Both the position numbers and the translations under genes were made by a program. From contig CM046880.1 in the NCBI GenBank assembly GCA_025667525.1, forward strand, positions 595,361,895 through 595,425,894: DNA of 64,000 nucleotides, in the 5' to 3' direction. The notes under the pieces were generated by a model. That model was not told the DNA's origin. It saw only the letters and a program-made list of their open reading frames with translations, and did not search any database. The first letter of the stretch is position 1. Each line of letters opens with the position of its first letter. Below are positions 35,717 through 46,700 of the stretch, piece by piece. Origin of the DNA: Glebionis coronaria (lineage: Eukaryota > Streptophyta > Magnoliopsida > Asterales > Asteraceae).

Positions 35717-36585
35717 ACTCTCGATGCCACTGAAGGTTTATAAAGTTTATAACAATTATACAAAACCCTAAATAAGATCAAAGCACACATAGCGGAAGCG
35801 ATTTAACAAGATCATAATTAATAACACAATTAATTAATTGAATTACGGTTACATACCTATATCCTAGCGAAAATCCACAAGATCACCAACGAATCACCAA
35901 TTAGGGTTTATGACGAACACTACCAAGATGTAGTCTAAAGTAAGACTACATTACGTTCTTGTACACACGTAATACAATGAGTTAACCGTGATTCTATCAC
36001 GTGTAAACCGAGCTTCTACGCTTGTGGAAAATCTACCCAACAACCCTAGAGAGGGGCTAGGACTAGATTATTGCTAAACCAAAACCAAAGGATAAAAGGA
36101 ACCCTAAAAAATGTGTTTTTCTTTTGGAGTTGATCGCAATAGATAAACCAAAAACCAAAACAAACGAAACCCTTAGGGTATTCGTAGGAGTTGATCGGCC
36201 AAGGAAAAGAGACAAGAGAAAGTGGGTGTAAAATAATGAAGGTTTTGATGTGTTTATATAGGCTAGCAAATCTTGGAGCCAAGTAATAAACCAAATAAGG
36301 TAATAAATTTTTTCTTCCTTTTCCTTCTTTTCTCCACCGCCGACCCAACCCACAAAAGGTATTCCGGATCTTTCTTTAACTCTTGTTAATAATTCCACAT
36401 TAACCGTTAAGTCCTTAACTCTTAAATTTAACGACGGTCAAAGTTATTGCTCGATTTAATTTGATAAACATATAAATATATTTAATAAATAAATTAACTC
36501 TTTACGTATTGTGTGCAATCCCGTAATCCCGAGTTCGATCCTAGCACACGACTATTTTAATTTATTCCATTTGATTTTTCTACAT
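35717..36585 (-). repeat. Probable copia LTR (minus strand) with weak primer-site match
   Basis: Reading on the minus strand there is a TATA box (CTATATAAAC near 36255-36265), a leader-like stretch with 'ggattttcgctaggatat' near 35860, and, at about 35717-35735, CAGTGGCATCGAGAG, a diverged match to TGGTATCAGAGC. The text resembles plant Angela/Tork-type LTRs. The upstream end is not defined, and no coding part follows. A GTGTGC/GCACAC-bounded segment near 36510-36548 could form a hairpin. Confidence 0.4.
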
Positions 36586-36672
36586 TTCCTATCCTTTGAA
36601 AGTGCAACGGTGATCCTTATTTTGAAGTTTCGGCTGCATATTTGGTCCATTGAACAAAGTTAAATAAAGAAA

Positions 36673-36934
36673 GGGCTAATTCTTGAAATGCCCCAAGATG
36701 TTACCCTTTTACCCTTTTTGCACTCACCAAATGAAAATTTCCTAAAATGTCTTATCCAACTTATACGACTTATGCGACTTTTCTAAAAATAGAAAAAAAA
36801 GTTTAAAATTTTCCCAAAATTTTACCATTTTCGGAAAAGTCGCATAAGTTGCATAAAACATTTTGGGAAATTTGTATTTGGTGGTGCAAAAAGGGAAAGA
36901 ATGTGACATCTTGGGGCATTTCAAGAATTAGCCC
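36673..36934. mobile_element. Mutator-like MITE with long terminal inverted repeats
   Basis: The first 29 bases (GGGCTAATTCTTGAAATGCC and on) are the exact reverse complement of the last 29, and weaker pairing extends to about 110 bases on each side. It is flanked by a 9-base target duplication with one mismatch, ATAAAGAAA (36664-36672) and ATATAGAAA (36935-36943). The matching leaders of units B2 (near 43280) and B4 lack it, an empty-site control. It is non-coding. Confidence 0.85.
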
Positions 36935-37136
36935 ATATAGAAAATACCCTTGTTTTCTTCTTATTCATCGAGGGCTATTTTACTCAATTAACTTCTGTTA
37001 GGGACCGAACATGCCGCCGAAACTTCAACATGTGGGGACCATCGTTGCAATTTCGAAAGGATAGAGATCAAACCTGTAATTTGGCCAAAACGAAAGGACC
37101 AAACATGCAATTTACTTGTGTTTATATTGGGATCGC

Positions 37137-37276
37137 TGCTGTATGTTAAAGTTTGATTCATTTTATTAGGGTTTTTGTTGGTTGGTTTGTGTGTGGCTGC
37201 TGTTAAGGTTTCATTTCTTTTATTAAGGTTTCATTTCTTTTATTAGGGTTTTTGTTGGTTGGTTTGTTTGTGAGCT
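37137..37276 (+). repeat. Leader minisatellite of A1 with telo-box motifs
   Basis: About two units of a roughly 59-base repeat ('gctgctgttaaggtttcatt' and 'ttattagggtttttgttgg' parts) just upstream of the ATG at 37277. Each unit has TTAGGGTTT, the plant telo-box (AAACCCTAA on the other strand). The other copies have more units. Confidence 0.8.
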
Positions 37277-38079
37277 ATGGGAGAGAGGGTATCGTGTCAG
37301 GTGGAATCTAACAGTTATGACCATGGGGAAAGCTCTTATATTCCCCAAACTAATTCTAGTAAGAATCTCAATTTTAGAACTCTTGTTAATGCCGAGCATG
37401 TGGAGAGTCATGACTTGGTTGTTCTTCCTAAGTTCGCAATCGATAATGTCAAAAACAAGCATGATAACTCACTAGTTGGGTATTTTCTTGGCGGTAAAAG
37501 TTTACCTTCTCCAATTGTCCAGAATTATGTTAACATGGCATGGGCCAAATTTGGTTTTCAAAATGTAATGTCGAATGATGATGGTCTTTACTTGTTCAAA
37601 TTTGCTTTTAAAACGGGTGCGGAACAAGTGTTAGAAAGGGGTCCGTGGATTATTGGTAGCAATCATTCTTTATACATGTTACTAAAGTTCCAGTTTGGGT
37701 TAAGTTCCATAGAGTGCCGTTAGTTGCATATTCTGAGGATGGCCTGAGTTTAATTGCTACACAAATCGGTAAACCTATAATGTTGGATTCGTTTACAACG
37801 TCCATGTGTGTGGAATCATGGTTACCAATAAGTTTTGCCCGTGCCTTAGTCGAAATAAGCTCAGATACTCAATTGAAACAAGAAGTGTTTATTGCAATTC
37901 CGGTTGAGGAGGGTACTGGGTACACTAAGGAAACCATCCGAGTGGAATACGAGTGGAAGCCACCTCATTGTGTTGATTGTAAAATTTTTGGACATGCTCA
38001 TGATCATTGTGTCAATAGGAGGCGTAACACCGCTGGTGATCAAGTTGCTCATATCCTCAGTGTAAAAGTCATAGGCCAG

Positions 38080-40571
38080 GTATTCACTTTATATCTTCAT
38101 TCTTATTAATTTGTTGCTTTTGTTAGATTAGATATAGAATGATTAGTCGTTATGGCTAGTGATTGCTTGAAAAAGATACACTTAATTGGTTCTCGTTAGC
38201 TTATTCAGTTCTTTTACCATTAATGTATTATGCCGTACGGTTTAGCTATGATTATCTTTGTTGTGACTTGTGGTTATTTGCTGATTGTATGCTTATTTTT
38301 ACTCTTGGTGTCATATCGGGATCACTGTTTTAGCTAATCTTTCCATAATTAATGTGTTGATTTATTGATTAGGTTCGAACTAGTTAACTGATTATACGTT
38401 TATTACACCAACTAATTCAGTAAGTTTGTCGATTAGAGTTAGTTAGGAATCATCGCAGACTCATAGCCATTAACAAATCTGAACTGGTAATCTGATAAGA
38501 TGCGTTTTGTTGCCATTAATGTGTTACTTTATCCGCCTATTCTCAGATTTTTTTAATCTTGGATACTTATTGTTACTCTTGCTTTATGAATTCATTCATA
38601 ATGATTTATGATGCCCTAACGTTTAGTTGGGTTTATTGAGCGGAGTTGCTTGGTTGCAGATCAGGGCTCGTGATAATTTCTAAATGATAGTGATTTATCA
38701 AGTCTTTTCGGTTCATGTTTTTTTCAAAATCGGTTTTTGGTTTGGTTTTATTCGGTTTGGTTTTGAACCGATGCTCAGCCCTACCTATTACTGTTAGTTT
38801 TGATTCTTTATTGCTAGTTAGAGGTTAGGTATCACTGTTTTAGCTAAACTCGATCGTTAATGTGTTGATTTATTGATTAGGTTTGAACTAGTTAACTGCT
38901 TATACGCTTATTTTTAAACCAACAAACTCAATAATTTTTCTGTTAGAGTTAGTTAATGTGTTTGATCAGATGCGTTTTGTTGCCTTTAATGTGTTACTTT
39001 ATCCGCCTACTTTCAGATTTTTTTAACTGATTAGATTTTGGATACTTATTGTTACTGTTGTGTATGAATTCATTCATAATGATTTATGATGTCCTAACGT
39101 TTTAGTTAGGTTTAGGAGTTCGTCTCTAAATGACTAGTATTATGGGCATTTTAGTTATTTTTGGTAGTACCACTTCTGATGTTCTGATCTTTTCTTATTG
39201 TCCCCTTGTTCTGTTCTGAATTCGTTTATTGCTGGTGTTGTGCTCTGAAATTTATCCCAACACAACTTTTTGCTTGCATTGCAAGCACCTATTGTCAATT
39301 AAAGGATCATGGCATGCAATATGGATGTAGTTTAACAACTCTATTTTTTATGTGACGGTACTTTTTTAAACCCCAATTATTAGTAGGGTGTCACACCCTA
39401 GTTCTTACCACTTAGGTGTACAAACAAAGTATGTTGCAAAAAAACAATATTAGCCATGTCAAACTTGAGATCTCCTTTATAAGATTGCTAGTTAGACACC
39501 TTTTTCATCCGTCTTTGAAATGGTCACTCTAGAATTCGGAGTTCGGATCCTTTCTGATTTAATTTCTATATGTTTCTGTCTCCAGTTAGTCATATTTCAG
39601 TTCGTTTCTGATTTAGATTTCTATAAGTTTCTGTCTGTAATGCTTGTTTGTGATACTAATATGTCTGCAGATGTGTCATTTTGTTTGAACTGATTAGTAG
39701 ATGTAGTGCACGGCTATGGAATAGGAAACCGTACTTAACTAGTATGATTTCACTATTTAGGAATCACTTCAAGTTGTCAGAGAATAGTCAGAATACTAGA
39801 AATGATCATGTTTGGGAGATGGCTGATCTCGCTCATTTTTAGAGAGAATGAGTTTTTTAGTTAAATCACATTCTAGTTTTCAGAGAATAGTCAGAATACT
39901 AGAAATGATCATGTTTGGGAGAAGGCTGATCTCTCGCATTTCAAAAGAGATTGAGCTTTTGAGTTACAAAAGGTGGAAGCCACGACTTATTATAGGAGGA
40001 GATGTTTATGAGTTTCTGACTTGGACCATTATTGACATGGTGATAATTGATCAGGAGTTGAGAGAGTCCGATTTACGAGATAGGCTATGAGTAGATAAGG
40101 ATTACTTTAAGGATGATGCTCATGTTCTTGAGGCTTAGGGACTTGTGTTATCATAGTTCTGGAATGTGTTACTTCCGTAATATCTAATCTAGTTTCAGGT
40201 CAATGACTTCATGCTGTTTCATTGTGCTCTAGTTCATAGTTAATACTGCTATGTTATGTTTTCTTACTTTTTCGGATAATAGATGCCTGTCTTGTAATGT
40301 TTTATGGTATAACTGTGATATGTTTGTTATAGAGAGAATGATCCTAACTAGTATTAATGGTAGCCAGATTGAAGAATCATTTTTGTGTCATACGTTCTTT
40401 ATATGCATTGGTTCAATTAAAGAAGCAATGTCCACTATTCCACCCAAACTATTACTGTACTATTTATGTCTTCCACATGACCACCTCCTTCAATTTTGGC
40501 ACACATGATGCACTTTGATATCTTCTCTTAATGCGAAGTGATAACTAATATGCCACTGCGTGTGTTTTCAG
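38080..40571 (+). other. Intron 1 of A1, with internal repeats
   Basis: GTATTC to TTTTCAG, 2,492 bases. Inside: a duplicated segment (about 38310-38640 and 38820-39120, both with 'cactgttttagctaa' and 'ttgatttattgattaggtt'), a 'cggtttggttttgaaccgatgctcagccc' type block near 38710-38785 like hAT-type MITE ends (quoted only as landmarks), and a direct repeat of 'agagaatagtcagaatacta' units near 39778 and 39879. The short reading frames inside are not conserved in the B copies. Confidence 0.6.
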
Positions 40572-40721
40572 TATGGGGAACTAGTCTTCTCTAGGATCAG
40601 AAGGAACACACAGATGAAAAAGCTCATGCATGCTTACTGTGACCGACAATCTGTTGAGCTTGACTCAATTGTTTTCTTGCTTTATGGACGTCTTCTTCGA
40701 GGGGAACAGACTCCTGATGAG
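40572..40721 (+). CDS. A1 exon 2, central SUMO-like domain (50 codons)
   Basis: Acceptor TTTTCAG, donor GAG/GTTTGT, both phase 0. Encodes the SUMO middle from strand 2 to the loop QTPDE. Canonical plant SUMO begins this exon DGNEVFFRIKRSTQLKK; here it is [17 protein letters not shown]. Confidence 0.85.
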
Positions 40722-41348
40722 GTTTGTTCTCTCCCATTCTCATACCCAAAAGTAGAGGTGGCTTGACCAGTAGTGGCTGGGTGATGTGTTATAATGGATC
40801 TGGGATGGCTCATCATATTTTTTGAGGTGGATTGAAATGGGCTTGGTAGGCTTGACCCTCAAACAAAGTTTTACAGACTTCTTTTTCCCAGTTATTTCAT
40901 AAAAAAAGAATTTCAATGCATATGAAATGTGCTATCCGCATACACAGACGTATGCACTTAATGCATGATGTATAGTTTAATGGTACACTACGCATGTTGT
41001 GTAGTGCACTTATTGTTATAGAAATACATTGCATGTTTTTGCAGTTATTGATATAGTTTAATGACACACTACGCATCTACACAAGATTTCAAATGTTTCA
41101 CCCAAAAGTGTTTCAGGTCAACCCAACTGTATCGAACCTAAATCAATATATAACCTGTTTTGACCAATTATCTAAGTTGTCCAATATTTCCACCTCTGAT
41201 GTGTAGTACTGAATAATGAGCTCGTCTGTCTGGGGATAAATATAATTTTTTTCAGCAATTTTGACGGGTCACATGTTCAGATCTTCACTTGTTTTCATCT
41301 GTTCGTATATTATGAAGTTGCTGATATTTAGACAATTGTTGGTGACAG

Positions 41349-41399
41349 TTGAAGATGGAGGATGGGGACGAGATCGATGCGATGTTGCGCCAACCATGA
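41349..41399 (+). CDS. A1 exon 3, SUMO C-terminus without diglycine
   Basis: [16 protein letters not shown] followed by TGA at 41397-41399, then GGT GGC at 41400-41405. Canonical plant SUMO reads [18 protein letters not shown], so the stop falls just before the glycine codons. Confidence 0.85.
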   Translation: MKMEDGDEIDAMLRQP

Positions 41400-41760
41400 G
41401 GTGGCAACTTGTGGATTTAAAATATAAATATGGACTCTAATGTCAGTTCTGTACTTCTGTGCTTTCTCTAAGTTTTTAGTATATAGGTTGGATTTAACTG
41501 TGGTGTACTCAGATATTAACTATGCATCCCGAAGATGTGCTATCAGTTATGTTATCCTGAAGATGTACCAACCATGAGGTGGCAAGGGAGTTAGCATCTT
41601 GTGGATTAGAATATAAACATGGACTCTAATGCCGGTTCTGCACTTCTGTGCTTTCTCTAAGTTGTGAGTATTTAGTTTGTATTTAACTGTGGTGTACATT
41701 GACTATGTATTCTGAAGATGTGCTATCAGCTACGTTATCTTAAATATGATATGCTTAATG
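41400..41760 (+). repeat. A-type 3' flank with a tandem duplication
   Basis: About 180 bases after the stop ('ccaaccatgaggtggcaa' to 'atgtgctatcag') are repeated directly from about 41569. The B2 copy has only one. Likely 3' UTR. Confidence 0.65.
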
Positions 41761-42629
41761 GCCAGTAGCCACCAATTATGTTTATGGGGTTTTCAACTTT
41801 TATCTGAATTCTTCTCGCGACTTTATCATTTCGGCTTTGATAAAGTCAAAGTGAAGTATTTTCAGAGCTCAACACGACACAATAGAGTGGTTCGTGAATG
41901 AGTTCGACTCCCTTTTGAGTGTAGCTGAACTAAGTCGAGTCGAGTCAAGCTTTGTCAAGCTTGAACCTTGACTCGAGATCAGCCGAGAATTAACTACAAA
42001 GTTGGAGCTCGGTTAATTATTTTGCATCCTTAATTTCTATTCAACTGCAAGAAGTTATTAGACACGAGGGCGGAGCCATGGAGGCATAAAACTATGATCT
42101 GTGTTGCAAACTTTTAATAATTTTTAAACATTACACTGCAAATCTTGTTACTAAAAGAGCAAATTACAAAAAATGGGTATAAATTTTAATAAATTGAACT
42201 TACATTACAAGCTAAATCACTTAATACAAGCTTAGCGCTTGGCCTAAAAAGTCGACTCTCAAAATTCTAACATCACCGGAAAATTTTCTTTTCAAGTTAC
42301 TTCTCACATACTGTATTATAGAGGCTTGAGCCGGCTTATGGAAGTTCTATAAATCCAATAGGTTAAAGGGAACAAGGTTTGAACCCATGCTCTCTGTTGC
42401 ATTAAATTGGCAGCATAATACATATGAAGCTTGGATACAACTATTGATTGTTGGGTGATCTACCGATTCTGTTTTTTCCCTCAAGAGCTTATTCCTTCTA
42501 GCCAAAGGCGCCAGGAATAATGGCCCCTCCATAGCTCATCCTGCACAAACAGATTACAAAAGGGAGAGGATGAGAAGGTTGCGTTTTAACAAATCTGCTA
42601 CAAACATACAGACTTTGGTCATACTTGCC

Positions 42630-42795
42630 TTATATCGCTTTCATTAGCAGAGATTCTTCCTCATCCTCTACTTCGACTACGTCATCATTCTCAGCCTGAA
42701 ACACGCGGTCGCTCAACATCAGCCTTAATATGGAATTCTAGAAGTAAAGATAAGAAAAGCCTTACATAAGAATCAGCTGGGTCATCCTTTGTTTC
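42630..42795 (-). pseudogene. Two terminal exons of an unidentified gene in the A1-B2 spacer
   Basis: Minus strand: a 30-base micro-exon (42795-42766; ETKDDPADSY) with acceptor CCTTCCAG and donor GTAAGG, a 70-base intron ending GTTTCAG, then a last exon (42695-42630) reading AENDDVVEVEDEEESLLMKAI and a stop. The frame is continuous. The peptide is acidic. I do not recognise the parent gene and see no further upstream exon in about 400 bases. It is repeated at 61292-61461 with one amino-acid change at most, so it spread with the array. Confidence 0.5.
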
Positions 42796-43449
42796 CTGGA
42801 AGGGAAAGCCATATGTTAAAGGGAAGATTTTGACCAATCTACTCATGATTCATTAATAGGTAGATTCTGGATATATTTTATCTATAGCGGGTCAAAAGTT
42901 GGACGAAGGATAGCTTCCGTATACTCTTCCAGATAAACAATTAGCGGCACGTGACTAGCAGTTTAAAATTTTAAATATAATGTTTATTTGGCAACTAGCG
43001 GTTGAATTGTGTAAAACCGCTCTTATTGAAAAAGTTTTATCAATAAGCATTTAAATCTATTCACTAGCGTTTTGGCTCTAAATTACATATATGCTCCTTT
43101 TATTTATTCAAGTGTGTCTTTATAAATAATTTTACTCTTTATATTCTACTTAACGCTGTTTTAGAGTAAATTTCATTTTGACCATGTGGTTGCCAAATTG
43201 TAGGTTTGGTCTTTATCTTTTGGAAAGTGCAACGATGCACCTAATTTTGTAGTTTCGGCTGCCTGTTTGGCCCCTTGAACAAAGTTAAATGACCAAAATA
43301 CTCTTGTTTTCTTATTCATCGAGGGTTATTTTAGTCATTTACGTTTTGTTAGGACCATCGTTGCAATTTCGAAAGGATAGAGACCAAACCTGCAGTTTAG
43401 CCAAAACAAAGGACCAAACATGCTATTTACTTTTGTTTATATTGGGATC

Positions 43450-43787
43450 GCTGCTGTATGTTAAGGTTTCATTTCATTTATTAGGGTTTTTGTTGGTTGG
43501 TTGTGTGTGGGCTGCTGTTAAGGTTTCATTTCTTTTATTAGGGTTTTTGTTGGTTGGTTTGTTTGTTAAATTGTGATCGGCTGCTGTTAGGGTTTCATTC
43601 CTTTTTTTAAGGTTTCATTTCTTTTATTAGGGTTTTTGTTGGTTGGTTTGTGTGTGGGCTGCTGTTAAGGTTTCATTTCTTTTATTAGGGTTTTTGTTGG
43701 TTGGTTTGTTTGTTAAATTGTGATCGGCTGCTGTTAGGGTTTCATTTCTTTTATTAGGGTTTTTGTTGGTTGGTTTGTTTGTGGGCT
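43450..43787 (+). repeat. Leader minisatellite of B2 with telo-box motifs
   Basis: Five units of the 59- to 68-base leader repeat, some with the variant 'gtttgttaaattgtgatcg'. About seven TTAGGGTTT telo-boxes lie in 330 bases. It ends at the ATG at 43788. Confidence 0.85.
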
Positions 43788-46700
43788 ATGGGAGAGAGGG
43801 TATCGTGTCAGGTGGAATCTAACAGTTATGACCATGGGGAAAGCTCTTATATTCCCCAAACTAATTCTAGTAAGAATCTCAATTTTAGAACTCTTGTTAA
43901 TACCGAGCATGTGGAGAGTCATGACTTGGTTGTTCTTCCTAAGTCCGCAATCGATAATGTCAAAAACAAGCATGATAACTCACTAGTTGGGTATTTTCTT
44001 GGTGGTAAAAGTTTACCTTTTCAAATTATCCAGAATTATGTTAACAAGGCATGGGCAAAATTTGGTTTTCAAAATGTAACGACGAATGATGATGGCCTAT
44101 TCTTGTTCAAATTCGCTTTTAAAAGTGGTGCGGAACAAGTGCTAGAAAGGGGTCCGTGGATTATTGGTAGCGCACCAATCATTCTTTATAAATGGTCTCC
44201 TTATGTGTCCTTGAAAAAAGACGAGGTTACTAAAGTTCCAGTTTGGGTTAAGTTCCATAGAGTGCCATTAGTTGCATATTCAGAGGATGGCCTGAGTTTA
44301 ATTGCTACACAAATCGGTAAACCTATAATGTTGGATTCGTTTACAACCTCGATGTGTGTTGAATCATGGTTACCAGTAAGTTTTGCCCGTGCCTTAGTTG
44401 AAATAAGCTCAGATACTCAATTGAAACAAGAAGTGTTTATTGCAATTCCCGTTGAGGAGGGTACTGGGTACACTAAGGAAACCATCCGAGTGGAATACGA
44501 GTGGAAGCCACCTCATTGTGTTGATTGTAAAATTTTTGGACATGCTCATGATCATTGTGTCAATAGGAAGTGTAACACCGCTGGTGATCAAGGTGCTCAT
44601 ATCCTCAATGTAAAAGTCATAGGCCAGGTCAACAAACTTCACTTTATATCTTCATTTTTATTAATCTGTTGCTTATTGTTGGGTTAGAGATAGAATGATT
44701 AGTCGTTATGGCTAGTGATTTCTTGAAAAAGATAGACTTAATAGGTTCTCGTTAGGTTATTCAAATTTTAAACATTATTGTGTTATGCCTTACGCTATGA
44801 TTATCGTTGTCACGCCTAGTGGTTATTTGTATATTATATGCTTACTTTTATTCTTCGATTCATATCCGGATGCCTTAGGTTTTGGTTGCATTTAGTTGCG
44901 AATAATTATCATTTTTAGACTTAGTGAAACTTAGCCCCAACTTACGATTTGTTGAGGTTAGTGTAGAAGGAAATAACCGCTCCTCATCTAAGTACGTGTT
45001 GGTTCCTTCGACCCTGACGCTAGTGAAAGAAACCCGTTAGCCTTGCCTTGGTTTGATCCTAAGACCAAGGTTCAGCGTGAGAGTAAGTATGGGTAAGGCC
45101 GGATGACAGAGTAATAAACATCAGAGTAAATGCGTAAATATGTGTAATTAATCAGCTGTCTAGATTTGAATGTGGTTGGTGAATTAATACTAATTAATGT
45201 ACGTGGCAAAATAGGAATGTGGTAAGCCGAGCTATACCTAGTCTAAATGCTAAACGGCATGTCCAAATGGGGGACAATATTCCATAATATCCAGATGTGG
45301 CCGCTCACACTTGGTCCTTGGCAAGGATAGCTGGATATAATAGGTTCCGGGTAGAAGACGGCTTATTTAACACGTGGAAATGGCATGGGCATGTCGTGTA
45401 GCCATTGCAGCTTGATCGGTACAGCTGTCTTTCGGACATGTGTCCTTTGGACTCATGTCGTTATCTGTCTTCTGGATATGTGTCGTTCAGACACACACGC
45501 CGTCATTTTTTTCTTCAGTTTCGTAAAAATTTGATCATTTATGTGAAAAGTTAATTGTTACTACTTTGAAATATATAACTTATCATATGCTTAGGACGCA
45601 CGTTGATCAGATGCTTTGGGTGACTGGTTATTCGTTGAGGTTTTGATCATAAATGTGCTGATTAATTGGTTGCTGTTATGCTTATTGCTAGTCACGATGT
45701 ATAAATTCGTTAGTTTATAGTCGAGTCTTTTTGGTTTAGTTATGTTACCGATTAGAGTTAGTTTGGAATCATTATTGATACTTAGAGATCAGGTATCACT
45801 GTTTTAGCTAAACTTTCGGTCATTAATTTATTTATTTATTGATATAGGTTTGAACTAATTAACTGATTATACGCTTATTGTTACACCAACGAATTCAGTA
45901 ATTTTTCTATTAGAGTTAGTTAATGTGTTACTGAAAAACTGATAAGATGCATTTTGTTGCCATTAATGTGTTACTTTATCCGCCAATATTCTGATTAGAT
46001 TTTGGATACTTATAGTTATTGTTGCTTTTTGAATTCATTCATAATGATTTTGATTATGTCCTAACGTTTTAGTTGGGTTTATTGAGCGGAGTTGATTTCA
46101 GATCATCATCGTTGTCAGGGCTAGTGATAATTTGTAACTGAAGTTGCTTATCGTCACTTATGCTAAACAAATTCGTTGAATTATGGTGGTTACCAATGTT
46201 CTAGTTATGCTACAACTGGAGTTACGAATCATCTGTCATCCTTATGTGGTTTAGTAGCATTAATACTAGTGATTTTCGGAGTCATTCTTATGTGGTTTAA
46301 TAGCATTAATCCTAACACGATTTTTTGCTTGCATTGCAAGCACCTATTGTTAAATAAAGGATTATGGCATGTAATATGGATGTAGTTTAACAACTCTATT
46401 GTTTATGTGATGGCAATTTTTTACACCCCAATTATTTGAATCTGATGGACATGTAGGGTATGTTACGAGTTCCCCCTACTAGGATAGTAGGGTGTAACAC
46501 CCTAGCTCTTACCTCGTAGGTGTACAAACAAAGTATGTTGCAAAGCTGCTTATTTGTCAAATACATTGCAGTTACATGTCACTCTTCAGAAAAACAATAT
46601 TTGCTATGTCAAACTTGAGATCTCCTTTATAAGATTGCAACTTAGACACCTTTTTTCATCCGTCTTTGAAATGGTCACTCTGGAATTCGGAGTTCTGATC

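Larger units (their letters stand above)
37277..41399 (+). pseudogene. Chimeric DUF4283-zinc knuckle-SUMO gene, copy A1 (frameshifted)
   Basis: Exons inferred: 37277-38079, 40572-40721, 41349-41399. Exon 1 has the DUF4283 domain and [14 protein letters not shown] knuckle, then DQVAHILSVKVIGQ, the start of SUMO. Exon 2 is SUMO-like ([33 protein letters not shown]). Exon 3 is [16 protein letters not shown] then TGA. Compared with A3, about 37 net bases are lost around 37665-37690 (two breaks: after GPWIIGS and before the TKVPVW block), which shifts the frame, so the first part ends at 37723. Otherwise it is very close to A3; exon 2 translates identically. It is probably inactive. Confidence 0.85.
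36590..43190 (+). repeat. Array unit A1 (first repeat of the chimeric-gene array)
   Basis: It runs from the 'gaaagtgcaacg' leader block to just before the matching block of unit B2 near 43200. It holds the leader minisatellite, chimeric gene A1, and two minus-strand exons of an unknown gene. From about 37000 on it is nearly identical to unit A3 (55475-61860). Confidence 0.8.

Noticed and set aside
36510..36548. tRNA-like B-box word (GAGTTCGATCC) suggesting a SINE or tRNA gene
   Set aside because: No A box, no cloverleaf arms and no A-rich tail were seen; it fits better as part of an LTR with a short hairpin.
40251..40508. 85-codon frame identical in A1 and A3 (58914-59171)
   Set aside because: It lies in intron 1, is absent from the B copies, and identity reflects recent duplication.
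40572..41399. Ordinary functional SUMO genes
   Set aside because: The first SUMO strand is in frame with the zinc-knuckle exon, no separate ATG for a normal SUMO N-terminus is seen, and the diglycine is cut off by a stop.
43734..43973. Minus-strand reading frames inside every DUF4283 exon (also near 37223, 55822, 62483, 44409, 63158)
   Set aside because: They are antisense shadows of the conserved exon 1 and appear in each copy only because the sense strand is conserved.
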